The position numbers were made by a program, and so were the translations under genes. From positions 14,312,512 through 14,376,511 of the forward strand of contig CM068313.1 of assembly GCA_034766995.1 (NCBI GenBank): a stretch of 64,000 bases of DNA, in the 5' to 3' direction. Positions 34,559 through 48,137 of the stretch are shown here, piece after piece. The notes beneath the pieces were generated by a model, which saw only the letters and a list, made by a program, of their open reading frames with translations, was not told the DNA's origin and did no database searches. Positions within the stretch are counted from its first letter, which is position 1. Each line of letters starts with the position of its first letter. This DNA is from Acanthacorydalis orientalis (Eukaryota > Arthropoda > Insecta > Megaloptera > Corydalidae).

Positions 34559-35273
34559 TACTATTTTGCTAAGTCATTAAATTCAGATAACTTAAGAAAC
34601 AATTTATACGAAAAAATATTCTTACTTCATAATTACATACATATTTATTCTGACAAAATCAAAAGTACATCTTTCACACCTGGATTAAGTGCACTTGTGA
34701 AATTATTATAATGTTTTGGATACACTTCCGCGAACTAGCGACTCATTTACTTTTACTCGCAATAATGATGTCATTCAGATATTTTTCATCAGCGTATGAC
34801 AATGACAACAATATATCATAATCATCATAACTGAACTGGGTCGTTGTTCTTAGTATAATGTTAATGTCTGGACGTAACAGTAAAATACACTGCACGCGCT
34901 TCAAATGACAATACAAATGCTTTTTATGACTAACTGACATGGAAAAAATACATACGCGATATTAATAAACTAAATGTGCGTCGTATATGAAGTACTGTTA
35001 TAAAAATAGTCTTATACAAACAGTAATAAAAATCCATAATAAATAGGTTTATTGTTCTATAGATATTCAATTTATTGATAAGAGTTTTATGCAAAAAAAT
35101 ATTTGAAAACAAGGACAGTATTGATTTTAAACGTGTTTTATTGTCATTTAAATCAAATTAGAGTTGTTCAACTGAAAAATGTATTTAAATATCAAAATAT
35201 TCAAACACAAAAACACTGAAAAGATATTCAAATAGAATTCATATTCATTTACAATATCTTATTTTCATTTTTA
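34559..35273. other. non-coding, one unexplained minus frame
   Basis: A 65-codon frame on the minus strand (34940-34743) includes HLKRVQCILLLRPDINIILR. It is not recognised and lacks exon signals. Confidence 0.35.
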
Positions 35274-35465
35274 TGCTGCTTTTCGAACACCACCGTATTC
35301 ACTACTGTTTTGAGAGGCTGTGCCAATTCCTTGGCTAAGATATATAGTGTTTTTAAATTTTAAGGCTGGCACTTAAAAATTTTAAAACGATGAGAAAATA
35401 TTTTAATTTAAAACAGAGTTATGACTGATTCAATTTAAAGGCACAGAATTAATTTTTACAGCTAA
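35274..35465 (-). mobile_element. fragment of the 33315-type mariner
   Basis: It matches the right 190 bp of the element at 33315, including TATAGTGTTTTTAAATTTTA and GGCACAGAATTAATTTTTAC. The left part is missing. Confidence 0.85.
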
Positions 35466-35884
35466 TAATTCCAAGCTCATCAGCCTTAGTAAACTGATAT
35501 ATTTTTTTTAACAATAAATAATAAAAATCCATACTAAAATACATTGTATGGGTATTGAAAGTTCGATAAAAAAGCTTTCATTTCCGAACAAATTTAATAT
35601 TTGTTACCGACAGAAATGTGTGAGTTTTCATGAAGTATTTACGAGTACTACTAGTATGTATCGATTAAATGTCTCATAATAAATAACTAAGATGGCCTTA
35701 CAGCACCAAATCTCATTAAAGTTCAATCAACCTAGCAAACATAAATGAAAATCAGATATTAGACAACTTCGCTTATATCTTAAATGAAATTGGATCGAAG
35801 ACTTTGCCATCATAATACGTTTTTGTGTGTTAACTGTTTGCTACAAGGATGATGGAATCTCTATCTATATACACATAAGTAAAA

Positions 35885-35995
35885 ACTAAACATGATCAGT
35901 AATCAATTATTGAACATTTATGATCAGAAAACATGCTTATGATATGCAGAGCGTGTAAAAAGTTCATTTATGAAAATAACGTTTCTAATAAAATG
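35885..35995 (-). repeat. dispersed palindromic repeat (family P), reverse copy
   Basis: It carries CAATTATTGAACATTTATGA, TCAGAAAACATGCTTATGAT and GTAAAAAGTTCATTTATGAA in family order. Confidence 0.5.
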
Positions 35996-37365
35996 TAAAA
36001 AAATTAATCTTACATTTCACAAGTTATTAACCTCAGTACCTAAACTAATTACAACGGTTTTCGTAAACTATGTATATTGATTGTGCTATTAATAACGCTA
36101 ATTATCAAATTAACTACCAGTACAAATGTAAAACGTAAAGTACATTGAGAAAAACTATTCTCATATAACAACTAGTATTTTTCACATAAATTATATACTC
36201 ATTCTGTAAGTTAATATGAGAAATATTGTACTCATCTTAATGAACATTTTATTATTCTCTACAATTTGTATTAAAATGTACTAATAATCCATATATAAAG
36301 AAACAATAATCATACGCGTTAAACGATTAAATCATTATAAACACTCTGTACTGAAAAAATTACACTTATTAACCGACAAATGATGAAACGAGAGTTTGCA
36401 TAATATTAACGTGCTAAAAATAAATAAATTTGCTGTAACTGACGAGTTGTCTGTGAAAAGTTAATATTTTTATAGCGGTTAATTTCATTTATTGTATAAC
36501 TGAATTAAATTGCTGTGTTAATAAGATACGGTTTTGATTATCATAATTATCACTTGAACTGTTACACATCCGACACGATGAGAAATCACAAATGAAAAAT
36601 ATAATAACAATAATAATAATAAAATATTAGTTTGGTAATCGATTCGGATACGTTTCTCACATGCAACAATGCCGATATTCTCACAGCATAATCTGCATAT
36701 TACTTCATTATTTCTTCAAATAATTATCCACGTGTGTACGTTCAAGTGTTGTACATTAATAAAATATGAATGCAGAATAATTATATTACAAATGTCGGTC
36801 GAGTTCAATCTATACAAGTGTATTAAATCAAAATCAATGTATGTCACATTCGGTGTGTAACTTAATAAACCCATATATCAGATTGTAATAAAGTGTTTGA
36901 ATATATAACTTGACAGGCTGTTTTTGGAACAAAACAACAATTTTTCTTTTAGAAATAAATATATAATATCAATATATATTTTGAAAAACATGAAACACAA
37001 CTGGGCGAGAATAAATAAGTAACTCTTTCATATATAAAACGAATGATAAAAAGACCAGACATTCTTTCTATGCTCTTAGAATATTAAATAACAGAATATT
37101 GTATCAAAAAAATTATTTCCATTCTCTCTACTTTTATTCTGTTCTTATTGATCTCTACTCCACACTATTAATAGACGTGATGTTACTGAAGACCAGTAAA
37201 ATTTTGTATAATATAAATGTAAAATTTTATTTAGGAGCATTGTTTGAATGGAATTAAATAAAAATTAAAAAAATTATAACTAAAGTAAAATGTCCAGTGT
37301 AATAATTAGAATTTTCAGTTTCACAGATTAATTTTACTTTTATCGTTATATCAAATTTCAATATA
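35996..37365. other. AT-rich non-coding, nothing recognised
   Basis: No element end, exon or RNA gene seen. Confidence 0.5.
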
Positions 37366-37868
37366 TTAGGTGTACAAATTAATTCGGTGCCTTCATTCAA
37401 AAAATGAATGTTTACTGGAAAATTGAATACATTTCAATCTTCAAAATACCCCACATTAATTTGTATAACTTTGTTCCATTTTTCGGGTAACTGACGGACT
37501 TGTTGTAAAAAAGATGGCGGCTTTGAGTCGATGAAATCGTTATGTATTTTCGGATCTCTCACTGTTTTAGCATGCTGTATGCATTAAAACACCTTCCCCA
37601 AAGCTGAGCAAAACATTCCCGTGGCTTCGGGAGCAATTTTTTTAAATGGAATGTGAAAATTATGCAATACCTTATAAGATGGTTTTCGAACGCCATCGTG
37701 ATCACTACTGTTTTATGAGGTTAAGCCAACTGTTTGGCCAAGATATATAGTGTTTTAAAATGTTGAGACTGGCACTTCAAAATCCTAAAACGACGAGAAA
37801 ATATTTTAAATGAAAACAGAATTATGACTGATTGAATTTAAAGACATCGAATTATTTTTTATACCTAA
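37366..37868 (-). mobile_element. internally deleted 33315-type mariner (MITE)
   Basis: It has clean ends (TTAGGTGTACAAATTAATTC; complement of the right end TTAGGTATAAAAAATAATTC) and TA duplications on both sides. It keeps about 200 bp from the transposase 3' side and about 260 bp from the 5' side and lacks everything between. At 503 bp it is the tidy short version of the 1.24-kb element. Confidence 0.92.
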
Positions 37869-37875
37869 TAAATTA

Positions 37876-37895
37876 TCTATCTATCTCTCTCTATA

Positions 37896-37931
<36 letters not shown>

Positions 37932-37932
37932 A
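37876..37932. repeat. palindromic microsatellite (TATC/CT, TA, GA)
   Basis: CTCTCTCTATATATATATAC on the left mirrors TATATATATATAGAGAGAGA on the right, forming one long palindrome. Confidence 0.9.
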
Positions 37933-38359
37933 TTTGGAGAATTTCGGTTACAAATAAAAAACCAAAACTATTCATTCAAGTTACCATTTTTCTCTATATT
38001 AAAGTTACAATTGCAGGGGTACCAAATTCTTTTAATGTTACCCATTTATTGAAACATTTTTTTCTACTGAAAAAAATTGTTGAACTTTTATATTTTTATT
38101 TTCCGCTTTCCTAATGCTTTTGTATATTTCTGGTCTGATATAAAAATTCGCAAATATTTTGATTTCTATACTGAAATCAAAATATTTACTTAATAGTAAA
38201 TGTTACAAATTTTTTTTGACATATTTTTTCTTATTTTCGGTTGTTATATTTTCAAAATTAAATTTCTGTACCCTAACCCTTTGATAATAAAAGCATCGCT
38301 ATCGATATACTCTGATGCAAATACCAATAATCAATTATTACAATACAGTTCTCACACTG

Positions 38360-38605
38360 TGACTAAATTCACTCATGTATCAATTATTTATTCATCCTAC
38401 AAACTACAAAAAAATTTTGATCAAAAATATTCAATAAATGATCAGTAATAATGGTTAAAAAAGTTGGTCAGAAAATAAATGATTAATAATCATTCATCGG
38501 ACAATGTTGAACAAAAAAAAAATGTTTGCGGTTTGTGGGGTGAAAAAATAATTTATTTGTGATAACAAAAATCAATTAGTGAACTTTTAAACATAAAAAT
38601 ATCTC
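38360..38605. repeat. dispersed palindromic repeat (family P), two-armed copy
   Basis: The left arm reads GACTAAATTCACTCATGTAT, CTACAAACTACAAAAAAATT, TTGATCAAAAATATTCAATA. The right arm is the reverse: GACAATGTTGAACAAAAAAA, GCGGTTTGTGGGGTGAAAAA. Together they form a ~245-bp imperfect palindrome. Confidence 0.75.
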
Positions 38606-40205
38606 TTTGGTTTATGGACTGAATTTGAAATTAGTTTATGAAAATGAAGTCAGTACCTAAACTATGTTTTCACGTTGCATATTTGTTCGAATTTTTAATT
38701 TTCCAGTTTTATTAAAACGATCACTCTATTATTCTTTACAATTCTCTAATTAAAAACATAACAATACATAATAATATACGAAATACAAAATGTGCCATAT
38801 ATTTATTAGCATAAATATGCATACTAATTCGTTTAAATTTGAATTTATAATGTGCCGCATATACGGTGTTAATAATTTCATAATTCAATATTATTTTACA
38901 ATATTAACAGTTAACGAAAAACGAAAGAAGGATAGGAAAATACCTACGTGTTTTCTGTAACAGTTAATGTAAATATTTTTATTTGCATGACGATATGTAG
39001 TAAAGAAAGATTTATTTTTAACATCGCCGGCAACAGCAGAATTAATCGTGAACGTACGAGTTAGCTATTGTACTGTTATCTGTGCAAAGTATGAAATATG
39101 TGTCATATATAAATTCTGTGTCTCATACAGGTACACACACACGGTGTATGTAATATGTTTTGAGTAATAAATGGCAATCGTTTTTATGACTTAATCTAGA
39201 AAAAAAAACTGGAACGATAAATATATAAATCGCGGTTAAGTGAACTAATTTCCTTGTTTGTGACATATTTATGTTGTACACGTATATGCAATTTGTTAGA
39301 AATTATATATTATAAATCATAGCTTGTGTTTTTCGAATAAGTCAAAAGATCTTTTCCTTAATTATAAACAAGGTAGAACGAATTTAGAAATTCAAATGAT
39401 ATATGAAAGCATTCAAATGACAAACTGTTTTTTCTTAGTGCGTACCAACAAAGAATTTAAACAAATTGAGAGCAAATCAGAACGATTAAAGGCGACCTTT
39501 TCAAAACCTTTTTTTCTGTAATACAGTGTAACTTCATTTCCGCATATCTAATTAACGAATGAACTTTAACAATTTGACATTAACTCTTTTCCACTGACGT
39601 CTCATCTTCATTTTTTACACCATATCACATTGCGTTCTGTTGAACTGTTTTTTTTTTAAAAAAATTATACTTTATTTATTTCCATATTATCATATTAATA
39701 AACTTGATAAACTTACAAAACTGATAAACTTGTTTAGAGTCAGTTAATATATATTTTTAAAACAACAATTTACATATTAACTTCTAACCGTATTTTTATT
39801 TAATTATTCGATATAAGAAAAAGATGCAAGCCATTAATAATAAAAATCTTTTTGATTTTTAATTAAAGATAGATTTAGTAATTGAAAATATTTTTGATTT
39901 TTAACAGTCGAGCCATTTGTTTAGTGTCCGTCACGACCTATTTTGATATTTATGCAGTTTTCAAATAGCTGACCTGAATCAATTGTTTAATTATAGCTTA
40001 TAATTCACTGCAGAATACAAAAACATAAATACTGTTAATTTGGACATTTGTTAACTTAAAAAGTAATCCAACTTAAAAACTTAAGTTAAAAATCAAAAAG
40101 TAGATTAATTCTCACTTATATATCCTTATGGACAGAACTTATTACGTTGACAGGAAAATAATTACGGTTTTAGTTTTATGAATTTTAACCTTCATTAAAA
40201 ATGAC
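38606..40205. other. AT-rich non-coding with a lone mariner-like end
   Basis: No exon recognised. At about 40148-40195 the phrase GACAGGAAAATAATTACGGT and the following AACCTTCATT resemble the left end of the HTH-only mariner derivative, without the rest. Confidence 0.45.
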
Positions 40206-41091
40206 ATAAAAAAAACGAAATATTCATAGATGGATAAGTCACTATTACTACTATTTCTTCTTCGCCAAATTTATTGACAATTTTGATAACCCGTCTCTTT
40301 GATTTCAAAAAACAATGGTTGTTAATTATTTTTCTATACTTCATTTACAGAAATTAATATTTTATTTTTACCTTTTTTGAAAAAAATTATAATTTACTCA
40401 AATTAAACTATTTATCGAATCTAGATTTATATAACCCGACAGTCAAAAAATGTATATTAGTTGCTTTTTGTCTATTAGATAAGCTACCTAATATTTAAAT
40501 TTTTCAATATAAAAAAAAACCTTCTCTTTGAGTGATTCGTTAAAGAATGTTCTGTTTTATAATAACATATTAGGTTGGTGGGAAAATAATTGCGATTTTT
40601 GTTTTCTGAATTCTAACCTCAATTTTTTTCAATGAAAGCATCACTTTACTGTTTTATATTAGTATCATTTCAAAGTGAATTTTTCGCTCTGTATTTTGGT
40701 AACTTCGCCTTTTTTACTTTATTATTAATTTTGCTTCAAATCGGGCTATTGAATTAAAGATAGAAAAGAAGAAAATAAGAGAAATTTTTGTATGAGTTCA
40801 AAACGGGTGAGGGTACTGTTAAGGGAACGTACGGTGCAACGGTGGTTACAAAATTTCGTGCTGGTGACGAAAACCTTGAAGATGAAGACGGTCGCACGTC
40901 CTTTTTCAGTTCATAACGACCAACTGAAGGCATTAATTGAATCAGAACCACGCACAACAATTCGAGAGCTTGCATAAAAGTTAAGTGTTAATCATCCTAC
41001 ATTTCTGGACCTCTAATACAGCTAGGAAAATCGAAAAATATATATGAATTTGAAGGTCTTAAACCGCAATTATTTTTCTACTAACCTAATA
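40206..41091 (+). repeat. direct duplication D1, copy A
   Basis: About 360 bp of unique-looking sequence (TCATAGATGGATAAGT, CTACTATTTCTTCTTCG, AACTATTTATCGAATCTAGA) followed by a mariner derivative matches 43721-44628 in the same orientation, about 3.5 kb away. Differences are scattered, so the duplication is not recent. Confidence 0.9.
40570..41089 (+). mobile_element. mariner derivative with HTH-only transposase, copy 4
   Basis: Left end TTAGGTTGGTGGGAAAATAA, right end TTATTTTTCTACTAACCTAA, TA on both sides. The decayed frame reads SSKRVRVLLRERTVQRWLQN, then DQLKALIESEPRTTIRELA with a stop where the K-L-G-V-S-H block begins. The catalytic domain is absent and the sequence joins the 3' end at the same place as copies 1 and 5. 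Confidence 0.9.
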
Positions 41092-43720
41092 TTATGGATC
41101 GAAATTATTTTGAATCAGTGTTCTTATGAATTGATAATCTTATTGACTGATACTATAGACATTTTTGAAATATCCGCCATCTTTAAGTATATTTTGACAA
41201 ATTAAGATCCAAAGATGATATTTGAATGATTTAATTTTGGTTTATATTTGTAATCTCACCAAAGGTTCTAAGATTTACCTTTTTTAAAATAATAACAGTC
41301 AGGTATCATTATTATCTATTAATACTAACAGAAAAGACAACAAAAGAGGATTTCTAAAACTATTTAATTTTTCTTCTGCATTATGGATGCACACGATAAA
41401 ATAGATAGCAAAATGAATAAGAGGAACAATACTATTAATTGGAATACGGTCTCCTGAGACAACATTATTAACTGAAATAGAAAATCAACAAAGATAATAA
41501 ACCCAGAGAATTGAAACAGTCAAATTTTAATTCTAATCCTAGTTTTATTTGTCAAAATCTGCCTGAAGATGACGAACAGATCTAAACTGGTGGTAGTAGA
41601 AATCCATATGCGGTCCATAGTAACACAATTAAAAGATTAGTTCCAATGGATTTACATATAAGGACATTACTAGATATATGTAAGATAATAATATACTTAT
41701 AAGATTTTACGAACAGTAAAAAAAAATATAACAAGTGCTACATTCAATCACTTTAGTTCGATCTGCAAAATTATCACAATATTTAAATTAAATATATATT
41801 AGAATGTTACTCAAACCAGATGTATATACTAACGTTTTAGATACGACTAGATTTATATTAATAAAACTAGAACATTATGACATTTAAATGTAATGAAACC
41901 AAAAATATGTATTTTTTTATATAAAGAGTAATCAACTATTTTTTAATTGTTTTATATGTATTTTGAATTTAAAATCCAACACACAACAACAAAAAAATAT
42001 CAGTTATGACAAAGATGACCTAACAGAAATAAATTATTTTCTCGAATACAAAAAAAAAGTAAATTTATGTTCATAATAAAAAATTATCAACATTAATTTG
42101 CCAGTTTGTAATTTATTTGACAAGTTGCTCCAAATTTATTTTTATACAAAAACGATGAAAACGTTCAAATAGTGAAATGTTATTTTAAATCTTTGAAATA
42201 AAAATAAACTTTATGATTGAAGCGGACATCCATTAAAACAGTAATAAAAGTATGTTTGGTTCAATTTACTGAATTTAACAGATCTTTTGTTATACTCAAC
42301 TTGTATATTTTATTAGTGTGAAATTTCATTATTTTCAGACATAAATTTTCATTTAAAAGCAGGTTGAAGATACAGCAAGACATTCATTGACCGTACAGAA
42401 TAATGAGAAAAACATATATGTTAATTAAATGTACGTAAAATGAAATATATCCGTTTTTTTTTCAATAATAACTCTGCCATTATGTACGTTTGCCCGTTTC
42501 TGTTCGAAAACCGTCACCGTTTATATCAACATTATCGATAAATACTTAACTTTTTTTTTCTGAAAAAAAGAAAAGAGAAAACGCTTGACGCTGTCGTGTT
42601 CGTAATGTGTTTATTCACGCGGTGGTTTTATGATAGTATGATATTATATCGCCTTTGACCTCGTGGAATATCGCGTGTCAATGCATGAGCCAGTTGCTTA
42701 GTATTATTTGATGTGGTGGTTGGCTTAAATAAGTCTCCACACGCCACAATTCGATCGTTACTATGTACTCGAAAATTAATTAACATTTTACATATTTCAA
42801 TTGTCAGTTTGAGCTATCAGTAAAATTGTATTATTTTTAAATTATGTAATTTGAATTTGACCTAAATATTTTGTATATTTACAGTAAACAACAAACAAAC
42901 ATTTTCGTTTATCAACGCTTTATCGACATTTGTTTCATATATTCTCTCTCAAAGTATGCTCATTTCGTGACTATTTTCATATTAATTTTTCAAAGAGAGA
43001 AATATTTCAATTTTTGTACACTGCAATGAAAACATTAATAACTTCACTACTTTATCATTAAATCAAATCAATATCACAAATGAATCGCCCACAGTATCAA
43101 AACAACAATATATAAAAACATAAAAACAATAACTTAATTATATTTAAAATAATAATAAAAATATTTGAGATAACAAACATTGCTGAACAAACATCGAACG
43201 AAAATTCATTTATTTTAAAATGAAATTTTATTAACTCCTGAGATAATGTTCAGCTAGGATACCTTGAATATTTTATTCCATTCTTAAAAGAAATTTTATT
43301 ATTAATTAATATTATATATCGAGTTCTTTGCGACACCGGCGTTTATTTATATATTTTTTTTAATTTTGTGATCGTGTCAGATCTGTTGGGAAGTACGACA
43401 GGGGCGTGGTTTAAATTCTGTCTCCTGGCTGTAAAAAAAATCTAATGCAAGTAGGTTATTAACGTAGATTCCATGAGGATCAGAACATAGATACAAATAT
43501 AGAATACTAATACCTATGCTTTATTCCTTCAGCTTATATGAATGTTTTTCTTGAATGAAGATTAAAACTAAATCATTTAATAATAAAAGTCTAAGATACA
43601 AATTTACTTCTACAAAATCAAACGATAAAAGTTGCGTCAATAGTAGAAGTAAATGTAAGTTTTTTTTGAATTTCTAAAACTTACGATTTAAAAAATATTT
43701 ACTTAAAATAAAAAAAAGAA
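41092..43720. other. non-coding spacer between the two D1 copies
   Basis: AT-rich. Around 41550-41600 GCCTGAAGATGACGAACAGA resembles the end motif of many retroelements but nothing larger could be traced. A GC-richer patch at 42590-42760 has no exon signals. Confidence 0.4.
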
Positions 43721-44628
43721 AAAAAACGAAATGTTCATAGACGGATGTTACTGTTACTACTATTTCTTCTTCGACAGATTTATTAACAATTTTTATATCC
43801 CGTGTCTTTAATTTCAGTCAACAACCCTTATTGATTATTTTGTCATACTTCATTTACAGAAACGAATATTGTATATTTACCTTTTTTGAGAAAAAATATT
43901 ATTTACTCAAATTGAACTATTTATCGAATCTAGACTTATATTACACAGCAGTCAAAAAATATGTATTAGTTTTTTGTCTATTAAATAAACTACCTAATGT
44001 CGAAATGTCTCAATATAAAAAAAACTTTTCTTTTAGCGATTCGTTAAAACATTTTCTGTTTTATAATAAAATATTAGGACGGTACGAAAATAAATGCGGT
44101 TTTTGTTTTCTGAATTCGATGAAAGTGTATTTTCATCATGTTCAAGTTAATATCATTTTAAAGTAGATTTTTCGGTCTATATTTTGGTAACATCGATTTT
44201 GGTTTTATTATTAATTTTACTTCAAATTGGGCTATTGAATTAAAGATGGAAAAGAAGAAAATACGAGCATTTTTTTGTATGAGTTCAAAGCGGGTGGTAA
44301 AGTAACAGAAACTGCTCGTAAACTAAACTGCTTTTGGTGTGGGTACTGTTAAGGAATATACTGTGCAATGGTGGTTCTAAAAAATTCGTGCTGGGAACGA
44401 GAGCCTTGAAGATGAAGAAGGTCGCGGGCGTCCTTCTTGAGTTCAAAACGACTGATTGAAAGGTTTAGTTAGAACCACGCACAATTAGAGAGCTTGCACA
44501 AAAATTAGGCGTTAGTCACCCAATAGTTATGAACCACTTAAAACAGCTAGGAAAATCAAAAAAAAAAAGAAAAATGTATATGAATGTTGGATGTCATAAA
44601 CCGCAACTATTTTTCTACCAACCTAATA
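43721..44628 (+). repeat. direct duplication D1, copy B
   Basis: The partner of 40206-41091: TCATAGACGGATGTTACTGT, CTACTATTTCTTCTTCGACA and TATTTATCGAATCTAGACTT occur in the same order before the mariner derivative at 44074. Confidence 0.9.
44074..44626 (+). mobile_element. mariner derivative with HTH-only transposase, copy 5
   Basis: Its ends are TTAGGACGGTACGAAAATAA and TTTTCTACCAACCTAA, with TA on each side. Pieces of frame give MEKKKIRAFF, VTETARKLNCFWCGYC, DESLEDEEGRGRPS, REPRTIRELAQKL and GVSHPIVMNHLKQLGKSKK, separated by frameshifts. It lacks the catalytic domain and shares the deletion join of copies 1 and 4. Confidence 0.9.
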
Positions 44629-47600
44629 TATTTAAAAAATAAATGCTTATAAGTATTTTTTATATTTAATCACCAACCTTGGCACCGTGAATCTATTTTT
44701 GTTCACTCTGTATAATTTTTTTCATTTAATTACATGAAAAATATTTTTATTCTTTTTTTCTGTTTTATCACAGAAAGTATTTAGTATTTTCCACAAATTG
44801 AAATGTCATAAAAAAAATAACCTAAATCAATACTAATTAGTAAATCCATCATGTTTCCATCAAAACTGGTCAATTATGGATTACAATATGATTTTGATGA
44901 TATTTTATTCACATCACAAAACACTAATCTCAAAATGCACAATATAATGAATTTTATATCCATTAATTTACATAATCCAAAAATAATTAATTGTGATATT
45001 TTTTCCTACTCCAATTTTAATACAAACCGGTAATGTATTTTGAATCAATGATGTCTGTCCTCGACGCGCAAAACAATATTTTTTTCAATATTTGTTCGGT
45101 ATAAATGCAGACGAATTCATCTGATCCATGTTAATCAACTTTAATTTCCCCAGAGATCATCATCAAACATTCGGCGTATATATTTTTTGTATTTATTTAG
45201 TTATTCGAAACGTTACTATTTTTAATCATTAGATTTTCACAAGATTTATTCCATAAAAGTCTTAATCAAATCTCTGATAAATTATTTAGATTCTAACTTG
45301 TATTCAAATCGATGAAAACTGTGTTATAATTTTACAATTTTAAATCTATTCATTCGATATACTTATTTAAGTATAAATAATTTACTTTGACTAGTAATTT
45401 ATATTATACATCTAAAGAGATTAATCTTATGTTAAAACTAAAATCAATGGAAAAATATTAAAATTTAAATATCATAGGATGTATTTCTTTATAACTAATA
45501 ATCCTAATAAAAATAAATATATAAATCTAACGGTTTATACATAATTAGGAAATTAAAAAGATGCTTTCTGATTGTCTACATTTTTACGAAAATATTTTCG
45601 ATTATTTTAGAAACTAACAAAATTGTTTTTTAATAAAAATGAATATCTAAAAAGCGAAATAAAAAAGAAAAACGATACTTCATATTCGTATATATGAAAA
45701 TGGATTAAAAATATTTTTAAGTCGATATTGGTACGATTTATAGTTTGAATTCTGACAGTACATTTTTTCCTCTTTCTGTTTATGGTTTCAACCATTTTAA
45801 TCAAATACTGTCCAAGATTCTTGTTTTTATGTGTGCTACTTTAAAAATTATTTTTTTATATCATTGAATATTAGAAAGCTGCCTCTTGTTTTTCCATTTT
45901 AAAATTGTTTCAAATACTACAGCAAATCAATAATACTATTGTGACACTTTATATCATTAGCGTAACAAAATTAAACAATTATCTTTTTCGACTTATCTAC
46001 ACTGGATCAATTTTGAACTATTCTGCTACGATCGGATTCGGCTCTAGGTTCATCTCCTTACTGCTAAAAACAGTTACCAGAAGATGGGTCAAGACCGAAA
46101 AAAATTATAGCAGAATACTTCAAGTATGATCCAGTGGAACCAAACAAAAATAATAATAATGAAGCACAGATATAAAAACAAACTATTATGACTAAAATTA
46201 GACAAGAACAAAAATATGAAATGGAAATAAATCACAATAATGCAATTTTTTGTAATGTCATGATTATTAATCATTTTTTAAATAAAAATAAAAAACATTA
46301 TTTTGGAAAAATCATCTTTCAGAGACTCTGCAACTATTGATTTCTTTGTTTCCAAAAATCAAAAAATTGCGATAAAATGAAAACGATTTAACAACAAAAA
46401 GTAGATTGAAATTTTTCAAAATACTGTGATTAAATTATCCTGGTGGTCTTCGTCATTTTCAAATCACCTGAGTGTCTGTTCTTGTTTCGACACATATTCC
46501 ATCTTCATATAGATGTCTATAGAGTCAATCGATTCATATAGAGTCTAACAGAGAGACCTAGAATCTCTAAGATCTAGCTAAAGATGGCATAGATGCTGAA
46601 ACTTAGTAGTGGAGAACAAACATACAGTTTATCCAAAAGGATAATGATCACCAGGACAACGTATAAGCGGGATTACAAATATAAAATCATATAATTATAA
46701 CTATGATTAAGATTTAGAAAAAAAATACAAAGTTTTCAAAAATGGAAATTGAGAATAATTTTTTTTGTAAAAAAATTCTTTAAAAAAATCACAATTAATA
46801 AAAAATATATGTAAAGTTGTCTGATTTATTTAACGTATCCAAGAACTGTCTGAAAAGACCTCGTATATATTACATATGTGAATATGAAAGAATGGATCCC
46901 CCACGAATGTCAATGTTCTAGACAAGAACTGGTTTACATCTTGTTGAATATACATATTTTTTGTACCGATTAATTTCTTAGAAAGATCTCATCTTAAATG
47001 TAAACTAAAAATGTATTACATTTTTTATGACACGATATTTTTAAAATAAGTAATTAAAATTAATGTTAATTATGGATCTATTATTAATCTTATAAATATT
47101 TAGTTGTTTTTTTTGTCTGTAATAAAGGAAATGCATTGACCTGTTATATGACTAGACAGTACACAAACACAGCTTATAAAATTGTTTAAATGGTTTTATA
47201 CACTGCAGAGAAACAGGTTATTCAAGTATATGTGTAACGAGCCAAGCCTTTTATTCACTAAACTATTTACCAAACACAAAACGAACAGAAATAGAATTTC
47301 TGAACAACAAAAAAAAAATACATAATTAATATATAAAGTGTATGTATGTGTATTTTTAAACGGGGTATAATAAGTAATAAAATCAATAAAAGTACTTTTT
47401 ATTTTTAGAAAGTCTATTTATAACATTTGATGTTTCTTTAACGTGAACTGGGTAACTTATAATTGTAATTCAATGTTGTACATTAAACTAAATTTAAGTT
47501 TATATATATTTTAGGAAATTGCAAGCAACCTGTTTAATATGTAAACTAAACTTGTAAAGCACTCACATATCCTCACAAACACACGTTTATAAATATATTC

Positions 47601-48089
47601 ATGTACGCTTTCCCGTGGGAGTACTCTTAGGAAATGCGTGTTGAAGTTCACATTGATTCGATATAAAAACACGCGATAAGATCTGATGAACATTAGATGA
47701 GAATAATATTATTCGTTTCTTTACAAGCAACAATATTTATCGAATCTAATTACTGATAGTATTAGAAATAGTTTTTGTACATTTCTTATATAAAATTCTC
47801 CAGATACATAACGCACAGTTTTTGAACATACAACATACACTAATATATTAATAATCTATTTAAAACATGTGTAACTGTACAATAAAACACTATTTAGCAT
47901 ACAAGATAACCTTCTTGAAATACAATTTGATACATTTTTTTTATTTATTGATACAAACAGTAATTGTTTGTAATTTAAAACCATTTTTTGATAAGTTTAT
48001 CAATTTTGCATTTTGTACTATTATAAATAGATATACTTGTAAACAGAATAATGTTGCATTAGATTATCAAATTTGTTTTTAATGTAGGC

Positions 48090-48091
<2 letters not shown>
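44629..48091. other. AT-rich non-coding, nothing recognised
   Basis: A frame at 45905-46129 (TTG start) and a slightly GC-richer patch at 46440-46680 were examined; neither shows splice sites or a recognisable protein. Confidence 0.4.

Positions 48092-48134
<43 letters not shown>
48092..48134. repeat. (TA)n array
   Basis: A pure TA tract of about 43 bp. Confidence 0.95.

Positions 48135-48137
<3 letters not shown>

Noticed and set aside
43375..43440. Good-looking acceptor (tttttttacag on the minus strand) followed by a GC-richer piece
   Set aside because: No donor in a compatible frame and no recognisable peptide.
45905..46129. 74-codon plus-strand frame with RFISLLLKTVTRRWVKTE, considered as a retroelement piece
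   Set aside because: No reverse transcriptase motif could be recognised and the frame starts at TTG.
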